Assembly (NCBI GenBank): GCA_012799155.1
Contig: JAAZLV010000031.1
Span: forward strand, 1-6,905
Reading direction: 5' to 3'
Source: Bacteroidales bacterium
GTDB lineage: Bacteria; Bacteroidota; Bacteroidia; Bacteroidales; Dysgonomonadaceae
Length of the DNA stretch: 6,905 bases
Both the position numbers and the translations under genes were made by a program. The notes under the pieces were generated by a model. That model searched no databases and was not told where the DNA came from. It saw nothing but the letters and a program-made list of their open reading frames with translations. Shown piece by piece: positions 5,019 through 6,905 of the stretch. Numbering within the stretch: position 1 is the stretch's first letter; every line of letters starts with the position of its first letter.

Positions 5019-5504
5019 TCACTTGTTGTTCTTCTGCAACCCATCGGTGATTTTCTTCGCGTCATCCAGTGAAAAGGCTCCCAGGAATTGCATGATCACA
5101 CTCTCACCATCGCTGTCTTCCACAATCATGATCATCTCGTGAATATTTTCCGGTTTGCCTTTCATGAAGAAGTTAACCAGTTCGCCGTCATCCGACTTGA
5201 CCCGCATCAGCAATTCATACTTATCGTCCCGTATCCGCTTGTTAGCAAGTGAAACCATCTCCTGTGCCACCGACTTATTCTCAGAGGTAAGGATCAGGAT
5301 GGATGAGAGCTTCTCCAGGAAATTTGACACATCCACTTCGCCAAATTGCATACCAGACTCTTTAGGCATTAGCGACAGCATGTTCTTTGAAATATAAACC
5401 GAAGTCACACCCTCCATGTCCGTGAATTTCTCAAACGGATTGTTCTGCGCGAACAGCCCGGTGGCTGTGAGGGCTAGCGCAAATAGCATCATAATCTTTT
5501 TCAT
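5019..5504 (-). CDS. DUF4252 domain-containing exported protein
   Basis: 161 residues. Residues 1-20 form a signal peptide (MKKIMMLFALALTATGLFAQ) with likely signal peptidase I cleavage around A19-N21; there is no lipobox cysteine, so it should be periplasmic or secreted. The mature part matches DUF4252: FTDMEGVTSVYISKNMLSLMP (27-47), a central helical region, ELLMRVKSDDGELVNFFMKG (97-116), EMIMIVEDSDGES (123-135) and FLGAFSLDDAKKI (140-152). The molecular function of DUF4252 is unknown to me. It is the last gene of the sigma-factor cassette, 29 bases after the membrane protein gene and directly before a terminator. Its C-terminal half is alignable by eye with the partial DUF4252 protein at the right edge, pointing to an old duplication. 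Confidence 0.88.
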   Translation of the reverse strand: MKKIMMLFALALTATGLFAQNNPFEKFTDMEGVTSVYISKNMLSLMPKESGMQFGEVDVSNFLEKLSSILILTSENKSVAQEMVSLANKRIRDDKYELLMRVKSDDGELVNFFMKGKPENIHEMIMIVEDSDGESVIMQFLGAFSLDDAKKITDGLQKNNK

Positions 5505-5533
5505 TTTACTCTTTCTTTATGGTTGTTATCTTT

Positions 5534-6097
5534 TTACTCATTTACCAGACCCTCCTCACTTTTCACTTCCTGTCCCACTGCTTCGCGTAGGATGCCGAAT
5601 GCTTTGTCTACCTTCCGGTCAGCATGCTCCACTGTGCGTGTTCCCTTTGAGAAGTTACTGGCGAAAAGCTGTAGTGCCTCTAAGGTTGCCGCCTCAGCCT
5701 GTGTCGGGTTCTCGAAGGTATCGGTGAGCAGTGACTCATTGTCGTTGCCACTGAAATAGGTCCAGAAAACGATTGTGGCGATGATCAGCAGCGAGGCCAC
5801 CAATCCCGCAATCTGGAGTCTGAAATTTCTTCGGATAAGGGTACTCTTCGCAACTGTCTTCCCGCTTATTTCCGCCATCTCCATTTTGTCAATCAAATTA
5901 CCCATCCGCTGCTCCAAGTCTTTTGGCATCTCCGGTGCGGCAGACGAAAGCGATTGAAACAGTTCCCTGTCAGCTTCGTATTGTGCCGGTAGTAACTGAC
6001 GGTTGAAATAACCGGCAAGGAGTTGTTCCTCCCGGCGGTCGGTATCACCGCGGTAGAACTTTTCCAGCAAGGATTCAAACTCTTTCTCCATACTCAT
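5534..6097 (-). CDS. Single-span membrane protein, putative anti-sigma factor
   Basis: 187 residues. The N-terminal 90 residues are charged, helical and probably cytoplasmic (MEKEFESLLEKFYRGDTDRR, then EEQLLAGYFN). One transmembrane segment lies at about 94-114 (LQIAGLVASLLIIATIVFW), preceded by basic RR residues, so the C-terminal ~70 residues should be outside. There is no HxxxCxxC zinc motif and no FecR domain. Its position directly downstream of, and overlapping, an ECF sigma gene, with this topology, is what suggests an anti-sigma factor; no sequence motif proves it. The start at 6097 overlaps the sigma gene by 23 bases; the ATG at 6091 is an alternative, and both imply translational coupling. 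Confidence 0.8.
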   Translation of the reverse strand: MSMEKEFESLLEKFYRGDTDRREEQLLAGYFNRQLLPAQYEADRELFQSLSSAAPEMPKDLEQRMGNLIDKMEMAEISGKTVAKSTLIRRNFRLQIAGLVASLLIIATIVFWTYFSGNDNESLLTDTFENPTQAEAATLEALQLFASNFSKGTRTVEHADRKVDKAFGILREAVGQEVKSEEGLVNE

Positions 6098-6587
6098 ACT
6101 TCTTCATTTTTTCTTTCAAGTTTCTTCTCGCTCTCGAGAGGAGTTGTCGCACATTCATCTCTGTAAGTTGCATCGCTTCCGCAATTTCCGGGAGCGGTTG
6201 ATCGGCATAATGACGCAGTCGAATGGCTCTCTGCTGGTTTGAAGGAAGTGTGGAGAGCATCTGTTCCAACTGCTGCAGCTGTTCTTTTGCTTCGAGTCCG
6301 GTTAACGCCCCCCCGTTGTCTATCGCATCTACAGAAGGGGTGAGGGTTGTGATCCGGTGTCGTGATTGCTTCCTGAGATGATCGAGAGAGCAGTTACGTG
6401 TTACAGAGACCACGTAGGCCTCATCATTCTCAATTACCGCCAGTGTCTCACGTGTCTTCCAGAGCTTCTCATACACCTCCTGGACGATATCTTCAGCATC
6501 CGTTCTGTCACCCGTGACGGCAAAGGCATAGCGAAATATCAACCCGCTGTAGCCAAGAAACCGATTTTTAAATTCACCTCCCTCCAT
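6075..6587 (-). CDS. ECF-type RNA polymerase sigma-70 family factor
   Basis: 170 residues with the two-domain extracytoplasmic-function layout. Region 2 (about 9-76) has FRYAFAVTGDRTDAEDIVQEVYEKLW, with the conserved AEDIVQ core-binding motif, and AYVVSVTRNCSLDHLRK for -10 recognition. Region 4 (about 106-160) has LPSNQQRAIRLRHYADQPL and the helix-turn-helix PEIAEAMQLTEMNVRQLLSRARRNL. The linker is short and there is no extra C-terminal domain. The gene overlaps the upstream DUF4252 gene by 14 bases and the downstream membrane protein by 23 bases, so the three are almost certainly one transcript. It probably directs transcription of its own cassette and unknown targets after release by the membrane protein. 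The target promoter cannot be deduced because the cassette start is outside the window. Confidence 0.93.
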   Translation of the reverse strand: MEGGEFKNRFLGYSGLIFRYAFAVTGDRTDAEDIVQEVYEKLWKTRETLAVIENDEAYVVSVTRNCSLDHLRKQSRHRITTLTPSVDAIDNGGALTGLEAKEQLQQLEQMLSTLPSNQQRAIRLRHYADQPLPEIAEAMQLTEMNVRQLLSRARRNLKEKMKKYEYGERV

Positions 6588-6905
6588 TGCTCATCGCATC
6601 GATATCGGATGGTCGGAACTTCCCTTTGAGGTGTACCAAAGCGGGATCGTCGCCCATGGTAATGATCACCATTTCACGAATCAGCTGATCTTTTATCTTC
6701 ACGAAGATCCGTGCTTTCTCCTTGTCATCGTTGGCGTTGAGAAACAGTTCAAAATCATCGTCACGGAAATTCAGTGCTGAACGACTGAATCGTTCTTTCA
6801 CTTCCTGAGGACAATCCTCGAGAGAGAGCACACGGATACTGCTCAACTTTCCACCTCCATGATCATCCATAAAAGGTTTGGCTAACATCAGCGCTATGCC
6901 GTTCA
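6574..6905 (-). CDS. DUF4252 domain-containing protein (partial, C-terminal part)
   Basis: The frame is open to the right edge, so the N-terminus and any signal peptide are missing; an internal ATG at 6888 should not be taken as the start, because the codons before it (NGIAL) continue the same family pattern. Recognisable DUF4252 features are LMLAKPFM, CPQEVKERFSRSALNF, the KARIFVKIKDQLIREMVIITMGD strand block, here split as RIFVKIKDQLIREM and VIITMGDDPALVHLKG, and the closing GKFRPSDID. The gene overlaps the sigma-factor start by 14 bases. It is a paralogue of the exported protein at the far end of the cassette and is probably also exported; function unknown. Confidence 0.8.
   Translation of the reverse strand, partial: NGIALMLAKPFMDDHGGGKLSSIRVLSLEDCPQEVKERFSRSALNFRDDDFELFLNANDDKEKARIFVKIKDQLIREMVIITMGDDPALVHLKGKFRPSDIDAMSNGGR

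Overview
The window looks like part of a Bacteroidota chromosome, most likely order Bacteroidales. The evidence is several promoters of the Bacteroidetes type (TTTG, about 20 bases, TAnnTTTG), genes without strong Shine-Dalgarno sites, tRNA genes without encoded CCA, and two DUF4252 proteins, a family I know mainly from this phylum. Genus cannot be fixed; a Parabacteroides- or Dysgonomonadaceae-like organism would fit. Apart from tRNA-Pro, every gene lies on the minus strand, so transcription runs from high to low coordinates.

Bases 1 to about 1724 look like one end of an integrated mobile element. In transcription order they hold a 141-residue helix-turn-helix protein, a regulatory stretch with repeated GTAAAGT motifs, a 113-residue excisionase-like DNA-binding protein and, four bases further on, the N-terminal 176 residues of a P-loop primase-helicase that leaves the window. 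No integrase, relaxase or second attachment site is visible.

Bases 1725 to 2081 are a tRNA node: a terminator and tRNA-Gly(CCC) on minus, a divergent promoter region, tRNA-Pro(CGG) on plus with a textbook Bacteroidetes promoter, and a perfect 18-bp hairpin that can serve both tRNA-Pro and the convergent Lrp gene. The 3' end of tRNA-Gly faces the accessory genes, as expected if the tRNA gene or its edge was the integration target.

Bases 2114 to 4961 carry housekeeping genes: an Lrp/AsnC regulator with its own promoter, and the compact operon xseA-xseB-ispD (both exonuclease VII subunits followed by a non-mevalonate isoprenoid enzyme), with an ATGA stop/start overlap between xseB and ispD. A perfect DnaA-box sequence lies just upstream of the xseA promoter.

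Bases 4962 to 6905 hold a tightly packed four-gene cassette closed by a terminator: a DUF4252 protein (partial at the right edge), an ECF-type sigma factor, a single-membrane-span protein in the anti-sigma position, and a second, secreted DUF4252 protein. The first three genes overlap. The likely reading is a membrane-controlled sigma factor co-expressed with two exported proteins of unknown function. It is the least understood system here, although the gene arrangement itself is probably not unique to this genome.
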